The notes: generated by a model from the sequence alone, not told the origin. Numbered from the stretch's first letter, positions 1-20,992 are shown. The stretch: 64,000 nt of DNA from Pantoea cypripedii (GCF_002095535.1 NZ_MLJI01000001.1:4040412-4104411), one strand, 5' to 3'. Numbers and translations are program-made.

Positions 1-293
1 ACAGCTGCACGATAACCAACACCGACCAATTGCAGCTTCTTGGTGAAGCCTTCGGTAACACCAATAACCATGCCGTTCAGCAGCGCACGGGCAGTACCTG
101 CCTGTGCCCAACCATCCGCATAACCTTCGCGCGGAGCGAAAGTCAGGGTGTTGTCTGCTTGTTTAACTTCAACAGCTTGGTTGATAGTACGAGTCAGCTC
201 GCCGTTTTTACCTTTGATCGAAACTTCCTGACCGTTGAGTTTTACCTCTACGCCGGCAGGAACAACGACAGGTGCTTTTGCAACACGAGACAT
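1..293 (-). CDS. rplF: 50S ribosomal protein L6, partial
   Basis: Large-subunit protein L6, which sits near the GTPase-associated region of 23S rRNA. The ATG is at 293 on the minus strand ([17 protein letters not shown]) and the reading frame runs off the left edge after about 97 residues, so roughly the N-terminal half is present. It follows rpsH by 12 nt in the spc operon. The start is clear because the L6 N-terminus is strongly conserved. Confidence 0.97.
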   Translation of the reverse strand, partial: MSRVAKAPVVVPAGVEVKLNGQEVSIKGKNGELTRTINQAVEVKQADNTLTFAPREGYADGWAQAGTARALLNGMVIGVTEGFTKKLQLVGVGYRAA

Positions 294-305
294 GTTTTCC
301 TCCGA

Positions 306-716
<411 letters not shown>

Positions 717-730
717 TCAAATGGTGACAA

Positions 731-1045
<315 letters not shown>

Positions 1046-1050
1046 CTACC

Positions 1051-2313
<1,263 letters not shown>

Positions 2314-2382
2314 CTAATGTCAACTACTACTTCGGGACCCAAACCTCAGGTCGTTAAAAAGCCCCATAATTGAGGGCGCGGC

Positions 2383-2388
2383 ATTATA
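2383..2388 (-). promoter_or_regulatory. spc operon promoter, -10 element
   Basis: On the minus strand this reads TATAAT within GGTGTTATAATGCCGCG, followed by a GC-rich discriminator and an approximately 75-nt leader before rplN. The block closely resembles the E. coli spc promoter as I remember it. I could not assign a good -35 hexamer, so only the -10 is marked. Confidence 0.8.
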
Positions 2389-2417
2389 ACACCGGTTCTC
2401 GCAAATGGGTAGAAAAA

Positions 2418-2443
2418 ATGAACGGCTCGCGAGAGCCGTTCAT
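2418..2443 (-). terminator. S10 operon terminator
   Basis: Nine-base-pair stem GAACGGCTC / GAGCCGTTC with loop GCGA, extended by A:T pairs and followed on the minus strand by a U-rich run (ATTTTTTC). It lies 26 nt after the rpsQ stop and before the spc promoter, so it separates the two operons. Read-through in ribosomal operons is likely to be partial. Confidence 0.85.
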
Positions 2444-2469
2444 TTTGTTTTTAGAGGAAGCAGATTCTA

Positions 2470-4395
<1,926 letters not shown>

Positions 4396-4399
4396 CTAC

Positions 4400-4681
<282 letters not shown>

Positions 4682-4694
4682 TTATCCTCTAAAA

Positions 4695-7087
<2,393 letters not shown>

Positions 7088-7107
7088 TCAATCGCTCGAT
7101 GACCTGA

Positions 7108-7596
<489 letters not shown>

Positions 7597-7601
7597 CGCG
7601 C

Positions 7602-7629
7602 ATTATACGCAAATCTGTTCAGGAAGCAA
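7602..7629 (-). promoter_or_regulatory. S10 operon promoter
   Basis: Minus strand reads TTGCTT (7624-7629), a 16-nt spacer, then TATAAT (7602-7607) and a GC-rich discriminator GCGCGGGCC. Such GC discriminators are typical of promoters under stringent control. The GCGTATAATGCGCGGGCC core matches the E. coli S10 promoter from memory. Confidence 0.85.
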
Positions 7630-7676
7630 CCCGTGGTGTGTTTTTAATCAGAATAACGCGAGGAAGGGAAAGAAAA

Positions 7677-7705
7677 GCCCGCATTGATCGCAAATCGCAG
7701 CGGGC
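7677..7705 (-). terminator. bfr terminator
   Basis: On the minus strand GCCCGC and GCGGGC form the base of a hairpin with an inner TGCGATTTGCGA stretch, followed by TTTTCTTT. It lies 25 nt after the bfr stop and upstream of the S10 promoter. Confidence 0.75.
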
Positions 7706-7730
7706 GGAGATACACAGCAAGATCATGCTA

Positions 7731-8222
7731 TCAGCTGCCCTCCTCCTCCTCTCTGACCCGAATTTGCGACTGCAGATAATTCTGGAGACCTAACTTGTTA
7801 ACCAGATCCAGCTCGGTTTCCAGCCAGTCGATGTGATGTTCTTCTTCCCCCAGGATTTCGATCATCATATCGCGGCTAACGTAATCGTGAACTTTATCCG
7901 CATAAGCGATGGCTTCGCGCAGGTCCTTCGCACCTTCCAGTTCCAGTGCCAGGTCAGATTGCAGCATTTCCGGTACATCTTCACCAATCCGCAACCGACC
8001 TAGGTCCTGCAGATTGGGAATCCCTTCAAGAAACAAAATGCGTTCAATGTATTTGTCCGCATGCTTCATTTCATCAATGGATTCGTGGTATTCGACATCG
8101 TTGAGGCGTATCAGACCCCAGTTTTTGAACATGCGCGCATGAAGAAAGTACTGATTGATTGCAACCAGCTCATTCCCCAGCAATTTGTTGAGATGATTTA
8201 TGATTTTAGTGTCGCCCTTCAT
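7731..8222 (-). CDS. bfr: Bacterioferritin
   Basis: Haem-containing ferritin that oxidises and stores iron in a 24-mer. At 163 residues it is slightly longer than E. coli Bfr (158). The ferroxidase ligands E18, E51 and H54 are present, and M52 is the expected haem ligand. The C-terminus has an extra acidic stretch (VREEEEGS). It follows bfd by 101 nt on the same strand, the usual bfd-bfr pair. Confidence 0.97.
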   Translation of the reverse strand: MKGDTKIINHLNKLLGNELVAINQYFLHARMFKNWGLIRLNDVEYHESIDEMKHADKYIERILFLEGIPNLQDLGRLRIGEDVPEMLQSDLALELEGAKDLREAIAYADKVHDYVSRDMMIEILGEEEHHIDWLETELDLVNKLGLQNYLQSQIRVREEEEGS

Positions 8223-8323
8223 TTCGCTTCCTCCGCTTCCAGTTAATAAGAGCGTAGATGCGGATAAAAAGAAGTCAAAAAAACGCGACAGTTTTTGTGG
8301 TTATTACTCAGGCATGCCTGGCA

Positions 8324-8518
8324 TCAGGCAATCTCTTTGTACAGCGGAACCTGCTGCAATTCGTCATCCATAATCTCACGCGCAGCGCGGATACATTTAC
8401 CACACTGTTTTCCAATAGGAACCAGCTGGCGCAAATGCTGAATAGATTTAGGCTGATAGCGGCGAACCACTTCACGGAGGGTTTTATCACTCACGGCATT
8501 ACACAGACAGACGTACAT
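8324..8518 (-). CDS. bfd: Bacterioferritin-associated ferredoxin
   Basis: Bfd, 64 residues, binds a [2Fe-2S] cluster with C4, C6, C39 and C42 (CLC and CGKC motifs), all present. It docks on Bfr and passes electrons to the haem so that stored iron is released. It lies between tuf and bfr. A possible Fur site lies upstream. Confidence 0.97.
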   Translation of the reverse strand: MYVCLCNAVSDKTLREVVRRYQPKSIQHLRQLVPIGKQCGKCIRAAREIMDDELQQVPLYKEIA

Positions 8519-8558
8519 TTACTGCGGACTCCAGTACAGTTTCTGATCAAAGTGTAAA

Positions 8559-8573
8559 TGAGAATGGTTTTTA
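8559..8573 (-). promoter_or_regulatory. Candidate Fur box upstream of bfd
   Basis: TGAGAAT-G-GTTTTTA resembles the 7-1-7 Fur consensus TGATAAT-n-ATTATCA at about 10 of 14 positions. It lies 41 nt upstream of the bfd start, and bfd is a known Fur-repressed gene in E. coli. This is a visual match only. Confidence 0.45.
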
Positions 8574-8636
8574 TTTCAAACCTGGATTTTGTGTGGGATT
8601 AGCATCAATCTGAGAGGAATTTTCAGCATAAAAAAA

Positions 8637-8652
8637 GAGCACCGAAGTGCTC
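8637..8652 (-). terminator. tuf terminator
   Basis: Perfect 6-bp stem GAGCAC / GTGCTC with a UUCG-type tetraloop on the minus strand (TTCG), extended by A:T pairs and followed by seven T residues. This is a classic strong intrinsic terminator, 51 nt after the tuf stop. It isolates tuf from bfd. Confidence 0.95.
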
Positions 8653-8703
8653 TTTTTTCAATTGCTCAGATGGCTACCGAAGCGGCCATCTGGGTTAACG
8701 CAA

Positions 8704-9915
<1,212 letters not shown>

Positions 9916-9995
9916 TCAAAGATATCGTCACATCAACCAGGCTATGCCTGACTGTTAGTTTTACAGAGAGAGAATCAGGAGAGAGATAAAGGAAG

Positions 9996-10071
9996 TGGTG
10001 CTGATACCCAGAGTCGAACTGGGGACCTCACCCTTACCAAGGGTGCGCTCTACCAACTGAGCCATATCAGC
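9996..10071 (-). tRNA. thrT: tRNA-Thr (GGT)
   Basis: 76 nt with encoded CCA. The minus strand starts GCTGATATGGCTCAG and the anticodon loop is CTTGGTAAG, giving anticodon GGU. The T-arm reads GTTCGACTC. It is the last tRNA before tuf, as in the E. coli thrU-tyrU-glyT-thrT-tufB operon. Confidence 0.96.
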
Positions 10072-10076
10072 ACATC

Positions 10077-10151
<75 letters not shown>

Positions 10152-10343
10152 ATCCTGGAACTCGGCTACCTGTTCTTTCTGTAGCTTATGAATAATAAAA
10201 GAAGACCTTCTATTATTCGAGTCAGTCAGTGTTTCCGACTAACACTTTGACTGTGCCAATGCTCAGTCTGAATTCGAAGGTGAGAGAGTTTAACTCACCC
10301 ATCAGACGATCACTTCATCTGACGCTCAACCAGGAGGTTGATA

Positions 10344-10428
<85 letters not shown>

Positions 10429-10435
10429 TACTTGA

Positions 10436-10511
<76 letters not shown>

Positions 10512-10525
10512 ATCAAGTGACGCGC

Positions 10526-10554
10526 ATTCTAGGAAGAGCCGATGCAGGATGCAA
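10526..10554 (-). promoter_or_regulatory. tRNA-tufB operon promoter
   Basis: Minus strand TTGCAT (10549-10554), 17-nt spacer, TAGAAT (10526-10531), then the GC-rich discriminator GCGCGTCAC. Spacing is ideal and the discriminator is the type that makes stable-RNA promoters sensitive to ppGpp. The region further upstream is A/T-rich, consistent with an UP element or Fis sites. Confidence 0.85.
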
Positions 10555-10976
10555 CAAAAAAATTGCCAAAATTGCACTATCGCTTACTATTTGTGCAAAT
10601 CCTCGCAAATCAATCATGAAATGAAGAAAATTTGCCCAGCAACGCTGCTTTTTTACCCGCACTTCATCTCGACTTCTGAGTAGACTTTTCTCGTCGGATA
10701 CACAATTTCGAGTAAGGTTACCTTTCATGTATGAAAATTTGGGGCATCAGAAACTTCTATGACAACCTACTGAGCGACAAGAAAAATGCGGGCGCGATTA
10801 CGAAAGCGTGCTTGCGTTTATCATTTTACTTCTTTTTAAAGTCACACTGGTGTTACCCTCCTGCCCATTGTTCTCGTTAAATTACCCCTGTGACGTGCAA
10901 CTGAGTTCGACACATCGCTGTATGCCTGATGCTGCAAGGTGTAGATGAGCCAGAATTTGCGGTCAGATGCATGCTT
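10555..10976. other. Divergent intergenic region, tRNA operon / coaA
   Basis: About 420 nt between the tRNA-tufB promoter and the coaA start. It holds A/T-rich stretches (for example around 10558-10640 and 10815-10845) that could serve as upstream elements for the tRNA promoter. I see no convincing gene, and no coaA promoter that I would defend. Confidence 0.5.
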
Positions 10977-11927
10977 ATGAGTAAAAAAACGACGCCACTC
11001 ACAACACCCTATTTGCAGTTCAATCGTCAGCAATGGGCTGCCTTGCGCGACTCCGTGCCAATGACGCTGGCTGAGGGTGAAATTGAACGATTGCGCGGTA
11101 TCAATGAAGACCTTTCTCTGGAAGAGGTCGCCGAAATTTATTTGCCGCTATCACGCCTATTAAATTTCTACATCAGTTCTAATCTGCGACGCCAGGCCGT
11201 ACTCGAGCAATTTCTTGGGACTAATGCCCAAAAAATCCCTTACATCATCAGTATCGCGGGTAGTGTCGCGGTAGGAAAAAGTACCACCGCACGTGTATTG
11301 CAGGCATTACTCAGCCGCTGGCCTGAACATCGCAAAGTAGAGTTGATCACCACCGATGGCTTTCTGCATCCCAATGCGGTGTTAAAAGAACGTGGGTTGA
11401 TGAAGAAAAAAGGCTTCCCGCAGTCCTATGACATGCACCGTCTGGTCAATTTTGTTTCCGACCTAAAATCCGGAGCCAGCCAGGTTACAGCACCGGTTTA
11501 CTCACATCTGATTTATGACGTTATTCCGGATGGTGATAAAGTTGTGCAGCAGCCTGATATTCTGATTCTCGAAGGTTTAAACGTGCTGCAAAGTGGCATG
11601 GATTATCCGCACGATCCTCATCACGTCTTTGTTTCAGATTTTGTCGACTTTTCCATATATGTTGATGCCCCCGAAGATCTCCTCGAAAGCTGGTATATCA
11701 ACCGCTTTCTGAAATTCAGAGAAGGGGCATTCAGCGATCCTGATTCTTATTTCCATCATTATTCGCAACTTCCGGAAGAAGAAGCTGTGAATATTGCGCG
11801 CGGTCTGTGGAAAGAAATCAACTGGATGAATTTAAAGGAAAATATACTACCAACGCGTGAACGTGCCAGCCTGATCATGACCAAGTCAGCCGATCATGCC
11901 GTGCAGCATGTACGTTTAAGAAAATAA
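10977..11927 (+). CDS. coaA: Pantothenate kinase
   Basis: Type I pantothenate kinase, 316 residues, phosphorylates pantothenate in the first and rate-limiting step of CoA synthesis and is inhibited by CoA. The Walker A motif GSVAVGKST lies at about residues 95-103. The chosen ATG ([15 protein letters not shown]) gives exactly the E. coli length; an upstream in-frame ATG would add 16 unsupported residues. The ribosome site is weak. It is convergent with birA, as in E. coli. Confidence 0.97.
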   Translation: MSKKTTPLTTPYLQFNRQQWAALRDSVPMTLAEGEIERLRGINEDLSLEEVAEIYLPLSRLLNFYISSNLRRQAVLEQFLGTNAQKIPYIISIAGSVAVGKSTTARVLQALLSRWPEHRKVELITTDGFLHPNAVLKERGLMKKKGFPQSYDMHRLVNFVSDLKSGASQVTAPVYSHLIYDVIPDGDKVVQQPDILILEGLNVLQSGMDYPHDPHHVFVSDFVDFSIYVDAPEDLLESWYINRFLKFREGAFSDPDSYFHHYSQLPEEEAVNIARGLWKEINWMNLKENILPTRERASLIMTKSADHAVQHVRLRK

Positions 11928-11939
11928 ATAATAAACATT

Positions 11940-11964
11940 ATTGCCCTGAATTTTTCAGGGCAAT
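11940..11964. terminator. Convergent terminator coaA / birA
   Basis: Ten-base-pair inverted repeat ATTGCCCTGA / TCAGGGCAAT with a five-base loop, 12 nt past the coaA stop. It can act in both directions for the converging coaA and birA transcripts. No long U-run follows. Confidence 0.75.
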
Positions 11965-12008
11965 AATGGAGTAAGCGAGCAAATCACATCCATATATTGG
12001 TCTGGCAG

Positions 12009-12971
12009 TTAGTTGTCTGGTCGTAATGAAATTTCACCACCAACCCATGCCTTAGTTTCACCATCCTGCTCCAGCAGCAAGCCACCTTGCTTATCCACGC
12101 CACGCGCAATGCCATAAACTTCACGGTCACCAATCAACAATTTGACCGGACGATTAATGAAGTTATCGAGCATATCCCAACGTTCAATAAAGGGAGCCAG
12201 GCCGTCACGCTCAAACAACGGTAAAGCTTCACGTAAGCGATTAATCAATGTTGCAGCCAGCTGATTACGATCGATGTCGATCCCCGCTTCCTGCAAATTA
12301 ATCCAACCCTGGTTAATTTGTGACGCGCCTTCGGAACGCATCGCGAGGTTAATTCCTGCGCCAATAACAATCTGGGCAGCATCGCCAGTTTTACCGGTAA
12401 GTTCAACCAGGATACCAGCCAGCTTTCGATCATGCAGATAGAGATCATTGGGCCATTTAACCCGTACATCATTCGCGCCAAGGGACTGAATAACTTCCGC
12501 CATCACGATACCGATGACCAGGCTCAACCCCATTGCAGCGGCGGGTCCCTGCTCCAGACGCCAATACATCGACATATACAAGTTAGCACCAAAGGGAGAA
12601 AACCATTGTCTGCCCCGGCGTCCACGTCCTGACTGCTGATACTCCGCAATACAAGCATCACCCGATACCAATTGATCCATCCGTTCCAGCAGATATTGGT
12701 TCGTCGAATCAATTACCGGGATTACGGACAAATTCGGTTGATGCAGGCGCGATAAAATTTCTTCCTCATTCAGCAGCTGAATGGGAGCTGGCAGGCTGTA
12801 TCCTTTACCCGTGACGGTGTAAACATCCAGTCCCCAGCCTTTCAGTGTTTGAACATGCTTGTTGATTGCGGCCCGGCTCATACCCAAAACTTCGCCCAGT
12901 TGCTCCCCGGAATGAAATTCGCCATCTGCAAGTAAAGCAACTAATTTCAACGGTACACTGTGGTCTTTCAT
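12009..12971 (-). CDS. birA: Biotin ligase and bio operon repressor
   Basis: BirA, 320 residues. It makes biotinyl-5'-AMP, transfers biotin to AccB, and in the liganded dimer represses the biotin operon. The N-terminal winged HTH (about residues 22-46) is present, so this is the bifunctional form. The biotin-binding loop GRGRRG is at residues 115-120, the same positions as in E. coli. Its ATG overlaps the murB stop by 4 nt (ATGA). Confidence 0.97.
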   Translation of the reverse strand: MKDHSVPLKLVALLADGEFHSGEQLGEVLGMSRAAINKHVQTLKGWGLDVYTVTGKGYSLPAPIQLLNEEEILSRLHQPNLSVIPVIDSTNQYLLERMDQLVSGDACIAEYQQSGRGRRGRQWFSPFGANLYMSMYWRLEQGPAAAMGLSLVIGIVMAEVIQSLGANDVRVKWPNDLYLHDRKLAGILVELTGKTGDAAQIVIGAGINLAMRSEGASQINQGWINLQEAGIDIDRNQLAATLINRLREALPLFERDGLAPFIERWDMLDNFINRPVKLLIGDREVYGIARGVDKQGGLLLEQDGETKAWVGGEISLRPDN

Positions 12972-14005
12972 GAAATCACCTCTACGGCGTTGCGTTCGCC
13001 CTGCGCGCCAATAAAACGAACTTCTGGTTCCAGCCAGACATTAAATTTTTCACCGACGTGGTTTCTCACTTCGCGTGCCAGCTGAACAATATCCTGAGGT
13101 GTGGCCTGGTTTTCATTAATCAGTACCAGTGCCTGCTGGCGATGTACCGCAGCCCCGCCTACCTGATGCCCCTTCAGCTGACATTGATCGATCAGCCAAC
13201 CGGCGGCAAGTTTCACGTCACCTTCAGGCTGAGGATAGAGCGGGATCGTTGGCCATTGGGCACACAATGTTGCAGCCTGAGTGGCGGTGATCAGTGGATT
13301 TTTAAAGAAACTACCCACATTTCCTGTTATCCGGGGATCAGGAAGCTTACTCTGACGCATCTGGCAGACAGCATTAAATACATCCCACGCGCTGGCCGTT
13401 GCCGGATTAAGCCGTGCCAAATCACCATAACTCAGCACTGGCTGCCATTGCTTAGGCAGACGTAATCCTACTGCGACAATGACATAGTCATCCTTCATCG
13501 CATGTTTGAAAATACTGTCACGATAGCCAAACTCGCACTCTTCGCGATACAGCCGAACCGGCTGGCAGGTGGGTAGATGTATGGCTTCAACATAGTGGCA
13601 GATATCTTTAAATTCGATACCGTACGCACCAATATTTTGAATTGGAGCCGAGCCAGCCATACCCGGTATCAAGGCGAGATTCTCCAAACCAGGAATGCCT
13701 TTCTTTAAAGTTTGCTCAACCAGTTCATGCCAGTTTTCTCCCGCCCCAACATGTAGTTGCCATGCTTCGGCATGTTCTTCTATAGCAATGCCTTTGATTG
13801 CATTGATCACCACAGTACCGTTGAAGTCTTCGAGAAACAGTACATTGCTACCGCCGCCAAGTATCATAAAAGGTTGTTCCTGAGCGGTACTGGCTTGCCA
13901 TGCTTCAATGATGGCTTCTGCGGTATTGGCAATAACGATATTTTTCGCACTGACCTCAAGGCCAAGTGTATTGAAAGCTTTAAGAGAAGTGTTGGGGCTG
14001 GACAT
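12968..14005 (-). CDS. murB: UDP-N-acetylenolpyruvoylglucosamine reductase
   Basis: MurB, 345 residues, an FAD enzyme that reduces UDP-GlcNAc-enolpyruvate with NADPH to UDP-MurNAc. The FAD-binding segment GGGSNVLF and the conserved GSFFKNP motif (catalytic serine) are present, as in type I MurB. It lies downstream of the 5S gene and is coupled to birA, as at rrnB in E. coli. Confidence 0.97.
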   Translation of the reverse strand: MSSPNTSLKAFNTLGLEVSAKNIVIANTAEAIIEAWQASTAQEQPFMILGGGSNVLFLEDFNGTVVINAIKGIAIEEHAEAWQLHVGAGENWHELVEQTLKKGIPGLENLALIPGMAGSAPIQNIGAYGIEFKDICHYVEAIHLPTCQPVRLYREECEFGYRDSIFKHAMKDDYVIVAVGLRLPKQWQPVLSYGDLARLNPATASAWDVFNAVCQMRQSKLPDPRITGNVGSFFKNPLITATQAATLCAQWPTIPLYPQPEGDVKLAAGWLIDQCQLKGHQVGGAAVHRQQALVLINENQATPQDIVQLAREVRNHVGEKFNVWLEPEVRFIGAQGERNAVEVIS

Positions 14006-14114
14006 TTCACGGCCTTAACTGATTAATCTGGCCGTAGTTTACCTGATCAGATTGTTACGAGTGGGATGTTTTCGTGTTTTTCACTGCTCAGATGCTGATC
14101 TGTGGACGTAAAAA

Positions 14115-14138
14115 AGCCCTGAACTTTCGTTCAGGGCT
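14115..14138 (-). terminator. rRNA operon terminator
   Basis: Nine-base-pair stem AGCCCTGAA / TTCAGGGCT with a six-base loop, followed on the minus strand by TTTTTT. It lies 15 nt past the 5S gene, so it ends the rRNA transcript before murB. Confidence 0.88.
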
Positions 14139-14152
14139 TCTTCACTTGATTG

Positions 14153-14272
14153 ATGCATGGCAGTTCCCTACTCTCGCATGGGGAGACCCCACACTACCAT
14201 CGGCGCTACGGCGTTTCACTTCTGAGTTCGGCATGGGGTCAGGTGGGACCACCGCGCTACAGCCGCCAGGCA
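14153..14272 (-). rRNA. rrf: 5S ribosomal RNA
   Basis: 120 nt. The minus strand begins TGCCTGGCGGCTGTAGCG and contains the conserved CCATGCCGAACTCAGAAGTG region. Near the 3' end it reads CTGCCATGCAT where E. coli has CTGCCAGGCAT, a single-base difference in the terminal stem. It lies just before murB as in rrnB. Confidence 0.96.
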
Positions 14273-14480
14273 AATTCTTTGTGCCAGAAACGAATATTTT
14301 TCACTGATGCTGCGTTGGCCGCTCTTGTAAACTCAGTCACATACTTATGTATGCTCCTTCATTTACTGCGCTTGCCGCCTTGCCTCAGCGTAAAATCTTT
14401 CGTTTCCGCTAATTCTTTATCCGGTAAACAATGCTGAAAATTCTTCTCTGGTCTCTCAACCAAAACGCCTCTGGCGTTGT
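14273..14480 (-). other. 23S-5S internal transcribed spacer
   Basis: 208 nt between the 23S 3' end and the 5S 5' end. The E. coli rrnB spacer is about 90 nt, so this is roughly twice as long. It contains no tRNA that I can recognise. Confidence 0.7.
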
Positions 14481-14513
14481 AAGGTTAAGCCTCACGGGTC
14501 ATTAGTACCGGTT
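14481..14513 (-). rRNA. rrl: 23S ribosomal RNA, 3' terminal fragment (33 nt)
   Basis: The minus strand reads AACCGGTACTAATGACCCG followed by TGAGGCTTAACCTT, the 3' terminus of 23S rRNA. Only 33 nt remain; the rest is cut off abruptly at the adjacent linker. In an intact gene the + strand would continue with AGCTCAAC after CGGTT. The missing part is almost certainly lost at a contig edge inside the rRNA repeat. Confidence 0.93.
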
Positions 14514-14869
<356 letters not shown>

Positions 14870-14888
14870 GGCGATAATCCTTACTGTT

Positions 14889-14913
14889 ATGCCTCTATCA
14901 ACGATAGAGGCAT
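14889..14913. repeat. Perfect inverted repeat in fusA-tufA gap
   Basis: ATGCCTCTATC and GATAGAGGCAT form an 11-bp perfect stem with a 3-nt loop in the 70-nt fusA-tufA gap. It has no U-run on the minus strand, so it is more likely a processing or mRNA-stability hairpin than a terminator. Confidence 0.6.
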
Positions 14914-14939
14914 CTGTTCACAATTTTTAAACCGTAGCC

Positions 14940-17078
<2,139 letters not shown>

Positions 17079-17147
17079 TCAAAGTTAGTCGACCCCAGCG
17101 GGTTGGCTGTTCGAGCGCCCGCTGGTTTAACAACAACTACGTGGTAA

Positions 17148-18110
<963 letters not shown>

Positions 18111-18168
18111 TTAGCTTTTGCTTCGTAAACACGTAATAAATCGCCTCGTATTACTACGAGGAGGCAGA

Positions 18169-18197
18169 ATTTTAGGGCTGTGTCAAAAGGGTGTCAA
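18169..18197 (-). promoter_or_regulatory. str operon promoter
   Basis: Minus strand TTGACA (18192-18197), 17-nt spacer, TAAAAT (18169-18174). A perfect -35 with ideal spacing, 80 nt upstream of rpsL; it closely resembles the E. coli str promoter. It lies in the gap after tusB. Confidence 0.88.
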
Positions 18198-18219
18198 GAA
18201 ATAACCAGGTTTAAGCGCA

Positions 18220-18507
18220 TTACCAGGCTATTTGTTGTTGGTGCTTCGCCGTTAAAGCAACGAATTCAGTATAGTCCACACAGGGTAGACTGGTCGAAAT
18301 TTGCGCAGTCAGGCCGCGTGCCACCACATCTTCCCGCAGTACCGACACCGTGGCCGGGGAATTGAGAAGCTTTTTAAGCATGGTACTGCCTGACAAAGCT
18401 GCCGTGACACCATCCTGTAGCAACAGCAGATCGTCTTCCTTCTGCAACAGCATCAGTAAGGTGTCGATATCGCATTGCCAGGGTGAATGCATGAGCGTGT
18501 ACAGCAT
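18220..18507 (-). CDS. tusB: Sulfur relay protein TusB
   Basis: TusB, 95 residues (MLYTLMHSPWQCDIDTL). With TusC and TusD it forms the hexamer that takes sulfur from TusA and passes it to TusE and MnmA for 2-thiouridine in tRNA. It follows tusC by 9 nt and is the last gene before the str operon. Confidence 0.95.
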   Translation of the reverse strand: MLYTLMHSPWQCDIDTLLMLLQKEDDLLLLQDGVTAALSGSTMLKKLLNSPATVSVLREDVVARGLTAQISTSLPCVDYTEFVALTAKHQQQIAW

Positions 18508-18516
18508 GATTGGGTC

Positions 18517-18876
18517 TCAGAAACGAATGATACGGTGATAAGTCGCCAGTTTCTGGCGCAGGGTTAGCGCATCCAATACCGAAGCCGCCATCACACGCGG
18601 TGACGTCGCATCCAGCCCTCGCGCTAGCAGCGACTCTTCGCAGACAAAGCATTGATCGATATCGTACAGCGCCAGCACGCCAAAAGTGGCGATATAGTTG
18701 CGTGCAAGAATCGGCTCAGGTTGTTGATGACAATTCAGTTGCAGCACGCCATCGCCAATAAAAAACAATGCAACATCCTCACTGAGGGCTGCCGTGGCCA
18801 GCACGGCATCCAGCCCTTCCCTGCCAGCACTGCTGCCATGGGGCGATTGGGTAAAGAGAAAAGCGACAGAATTCAT
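18517..18876 (-). CDS. tusC: Sulfur relay protein TusC
   Basis: TusC, 119 residues ([21 protein letters not shown]), a DsrE/F-like subunit of the TusBCD complex. Its ATG overlaps the tusD stop by one base. No catalytic cysteine is expected in this subunit. Confidence 0.95.
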   Translation of the reverse strand: MNSVAFLFTQSPHGSSAGREGLDAVLATAALSEDVALFFIGDGVLQLNCHQQPEPILARNYIATFGVLALYDIDQCFVCEESLLARGLDATSPRVMAASVLDALTLRQKLATYHRIIRF

Positions 18877-19262
18877 CAGAATTGCACCAGACGGTCACAG
18901 GTGAGCGCCGCTTCCGCCAATGCGCCCAGCCCGCTTAAAACAAAGCCAGCTTGCAGGTTGCTGCCCGCCAGCTGCAATCGTGCCGCTTCCTGAGCGTCCG
19001 TGACGCCACGCCGCAAGGCTGCCGCCACACAGATATTCAACGCCACACCATGCACCTGATGCAGCTGCTGCCACTCACGCACCAGATCCACTTCATCACT
19101 GGCCGGAGCGGTAAGCTGATTCGCGTTGAGGACCCCTTCACGATAGAAAAATACGCTTTCCAGCTGATGCCCGGCCTGTAGCAACGCCCGGGCAAACAGC
19201 AACGCGCTGCTGGCATGTTGTGTCCCATAAGCCGGACCGGTTACCAGCAAGGTATAGCGCAT
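18876..19262 (-). CDS. tusD: Sulfurtransferase TusD
   Basis: TusD, 128 residues, DsrE-like. The persulfide-carrying cysteine is present at C78 ([12 protein letters not shown]), the same number as in E. coli. Its ATG overlaps the yheO stop in TAATG, so yheO-tusDCB is one coupled operon. Confidence 0.96.
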   Translation of the reverse strand: MRYTLLVTGPAYGTQHASSALLFARALLQAGHQLESVFFYREGVLNANQLTAPASDEVDLVREWQQLHQVHGVALNICVAAALRRGVTDAQEAARLQLAGSNLQAGFVLSGLGALAEAALTCDRLVQF

Positions 19263-19984
19263 TAACGATCCTGACCCTGAAAGTCGCCGCTCTTGAACTG
19301 ACGAATATAGAGATACACCGTGTGCTTAGAAATGTTGAGGCGATCGGCAACCTGGTTAATCGCATCTTTAATATCGAAAATCCCCTTCTCATACAGATTG
19401 AGGACCACCTGGCGATTCTTGGCGTTGTTCGACACGTTGCGATCGGCACTCACTTCCTCAATGGTGAACTCCAGCGTCTGCGTCACCAGGTCTTCAACCG
19501 AACTGGCAAAGTTCACATTGGAATCGACCTGCTGCATCTCTGGCGGCATAAAAGTCGACATAATCTGCGAGAACGGCACATCAAGGTTCATATTGATACA
19601 CAGCAGGCCAATCACCCGCTGCTGGCGATTGCGAATCGCAATCGTGACCGACTTCATCAGCACGCCACTTTTGGCGCGGGTAAAGTAGGCTTTTGAGACA
19701 TTGCTATCTGCACCGTGCATATCGTGCAGCATGCGCAGTGCCAGGTCGGTTATCGGCGATCCCACTTTACGTCCGGTGTGCTCGCCATTCGCGATGCGCA
19801 CCGCAGAGCATTTTAAATCTTCCAGCGAATGCAACACGATTTCACAGTGTGAACCAATCAGCATCGCCAGGCCATCGACCACGGCCTCGTAAGATTTCAG
19901 AATATCGTAGTCTGCTTGCTCAAACGGACGTTGCTCCAGTAAATCGAAGTCAGTCAGTTCACCGGGATTGAATGGATTAGACAT
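19262..19984 (-). CDS. yheO: YheO family transcriptional regulator
   Basis: A 240-residue protein with an N-terminal PAS-like YheO domain and a C-terminal HTH (about residues 200-225, [20 protein letters not shown]). The family is a predicted DNA-binding regulator of unknown target. I chose the ATG at 19984 ([16 protein letters not shown]) because AGGG lies 8 nt upstream and the length equals E. coli YheO; the ATG at 19993 sits too close to that site. First gene of the tus operon. Confidence 0.92.
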   Translation of the reverse strand: MSNPFNPGELTDFDLLEQRPFEQADYDILKSYEAVVDGLAMLIGSHCEIVLHSLEDLKCSAVRIANGEHTGRKVGSPITDLALRMLHDMHGADSNVSKAYFTRAKSGVLMKSVTIAIRNRQQRVIGLLCINMNLDVPFSQIMSTFMPPEMQQVDSNVNFASSVEDLVTQTLEFTIEEVSADRNVSNNAKNRQVVLNLYEKGIFDIKDAINQVADRLNISKHTVYLYIRQFKSGDFQGQDR

Positions 19985-20125
19985 CGAAGACATCACCCTA
20001 AATGGCTGGAGCCTGTCACGGCAGCTCTGGGGCAGACTCATTTTTGATAGTAGTTGTTGTGCAGGCGTTAGTCTGGCAAATGTCGAGTGCTTATGCCAGA
20101 GCTTTGTCATACGGCGGAAATGAAA

Positions 20126-20147
20126 CCGCCGCCCCGGAGGGCGGCGG
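20126..20147 (-). terminator. fkpA terminator
   Basis: Nine-base-pair GC-rich stem CCGCCGCCC / GGGCGGCGG with a tetraloop, followed on the minus strand by TTTCATTT. It lies 8 nt past the fkpA stop. Confidence 0.85.
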
Positions 20148-20155
20148 CTGGCAGA

Positions 20156-20992
20156 TTACTGCGCTTTCTTATCAGCAGCGGCCGGAGCCTGAGTTTTCTC
20201 ATCGGCTTTCGGCGCCGGTTTGATATCGAGCAGCTCAACATCAAACACCAGCGTAGAGTTAGCCGGAATACCCGGCACGCCGTTTTTACCGTAAGCCAGT
20301 TGCGGTGGAATGACCAGCTTGATCTTACCGCCTTTCTTCACGTGCTTCAGGCCTTCAGTCCAGCCTGGGATAACGCCATCCAGACGGAACGACAGCGGCT
20401 CGCCACGGGTGTAGGAGTTGTCGAACTCGGTACCATCAATCAGCGTACCTTTGTAGTTCACAACCACAGTGTCGCTGTCTTTCGGCGCGTCACCGGTGCC
20501 TTCTTTCTCAACCTGATAGAGCAGGCCAGATTCAGTTTTCTTCACGCCTTTTTCTTTGGCGAATTTGTCAGCAAAAGCAGTGCCTTTATCGGCGTTCTCT
20601 TTCGCGTCTTTTTCCATCTTCGCCTGAGCAGCGCCTTTCACGCGGCCTTCAAATGCCTGCAGGGTTTGCTCAATCTCTTCATCAGAGAGTTTGCTCTTAC
20701 CGCCAAATGCGTCCTGAACACCAGCGATCAGCTGTTGTTTGTCCAGTTTGATACCCAGTTTCTCTTGTTCCTTCAGAGAGTTGTCCATGTAGCGACCCAG
20801 GGAGGCGCCCAGCGCATAGGCTGATTGCTGGTCTTCATTTTTGAAGGCAGCATTTTTCGGTGCCTGCGGCGCTGCCTGAGCAGCATCTGCCGGTGCCGGT
20901 GCAGTGGTAGCTTCTGCTGCCATTGCCAGCGGCGCGTTCAGCACGACAGCCATAGTGGTAGCTAACAATGTGACTTTAAACAGTGATTTCAT
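20156..20992 (-). CDS. fkpA: FKBP-type peptidyl-prolyl isomerase FkpA, periplasmic
   Basis: A 278-residue periplasmic isomerase and chaperone. From the ATG at 20992 (MKSLFKVTLLATTMA) there is a clear signal peptide ending near AMAAEA, then a low-complexity Ala/Pro stretch, the helical dimerisation domain, and a C-terminal FKBP domain (GTLIDGTEFDNSY ... VIPGWTEGL ... AYG). An upstream in-frame ATG would add 13 residues before the signal peptide and is rejected. Confidence 0.96.
   Translation of the reverse strand: MKSLFKVTLLATTMAVVLNAPLAMAAEATTAPAPADAAQAAPQAPKNAAFKNEDQQSAYALGASLGRYMDNSLKEQEKLGIKLDKQQLIAGVQDAFGGKSKLSDEEIEQTLQAFEGRVKGAAQAKMEKDAKENADKGTAFADKFAKEKGVKKTESGLLYQVEKEGTGDAPKDSDTVVVNYKGTLIDGTEFDNSYTRGEPLSFRLDGVIPGWTEGLKHVKKGGKIKLVIPPQLAYGKNGVPGIPANSTLVFDVELLDIKPAPKADEKTQAPAAADKKAQ

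Noticed and set aside
10152..10343. An additional tRNA in the long glyT-tyrU gap
   Set aside because: No cloverleaf, TTCRANY T-loop or CCA end could be found in the 192 nt.
18220..18507. tusB as a spurious frame
   Set aside because: Checked against the TusB pattern (MLYTLxxSP start, aromatic end) and operon position; it is real.
19985..20110. Longer yheO start giving 282 residues
   Set aside because: The extra 42 residues have no counterpart in the family, and a proper ribosome site lies before the ATG at 19984.
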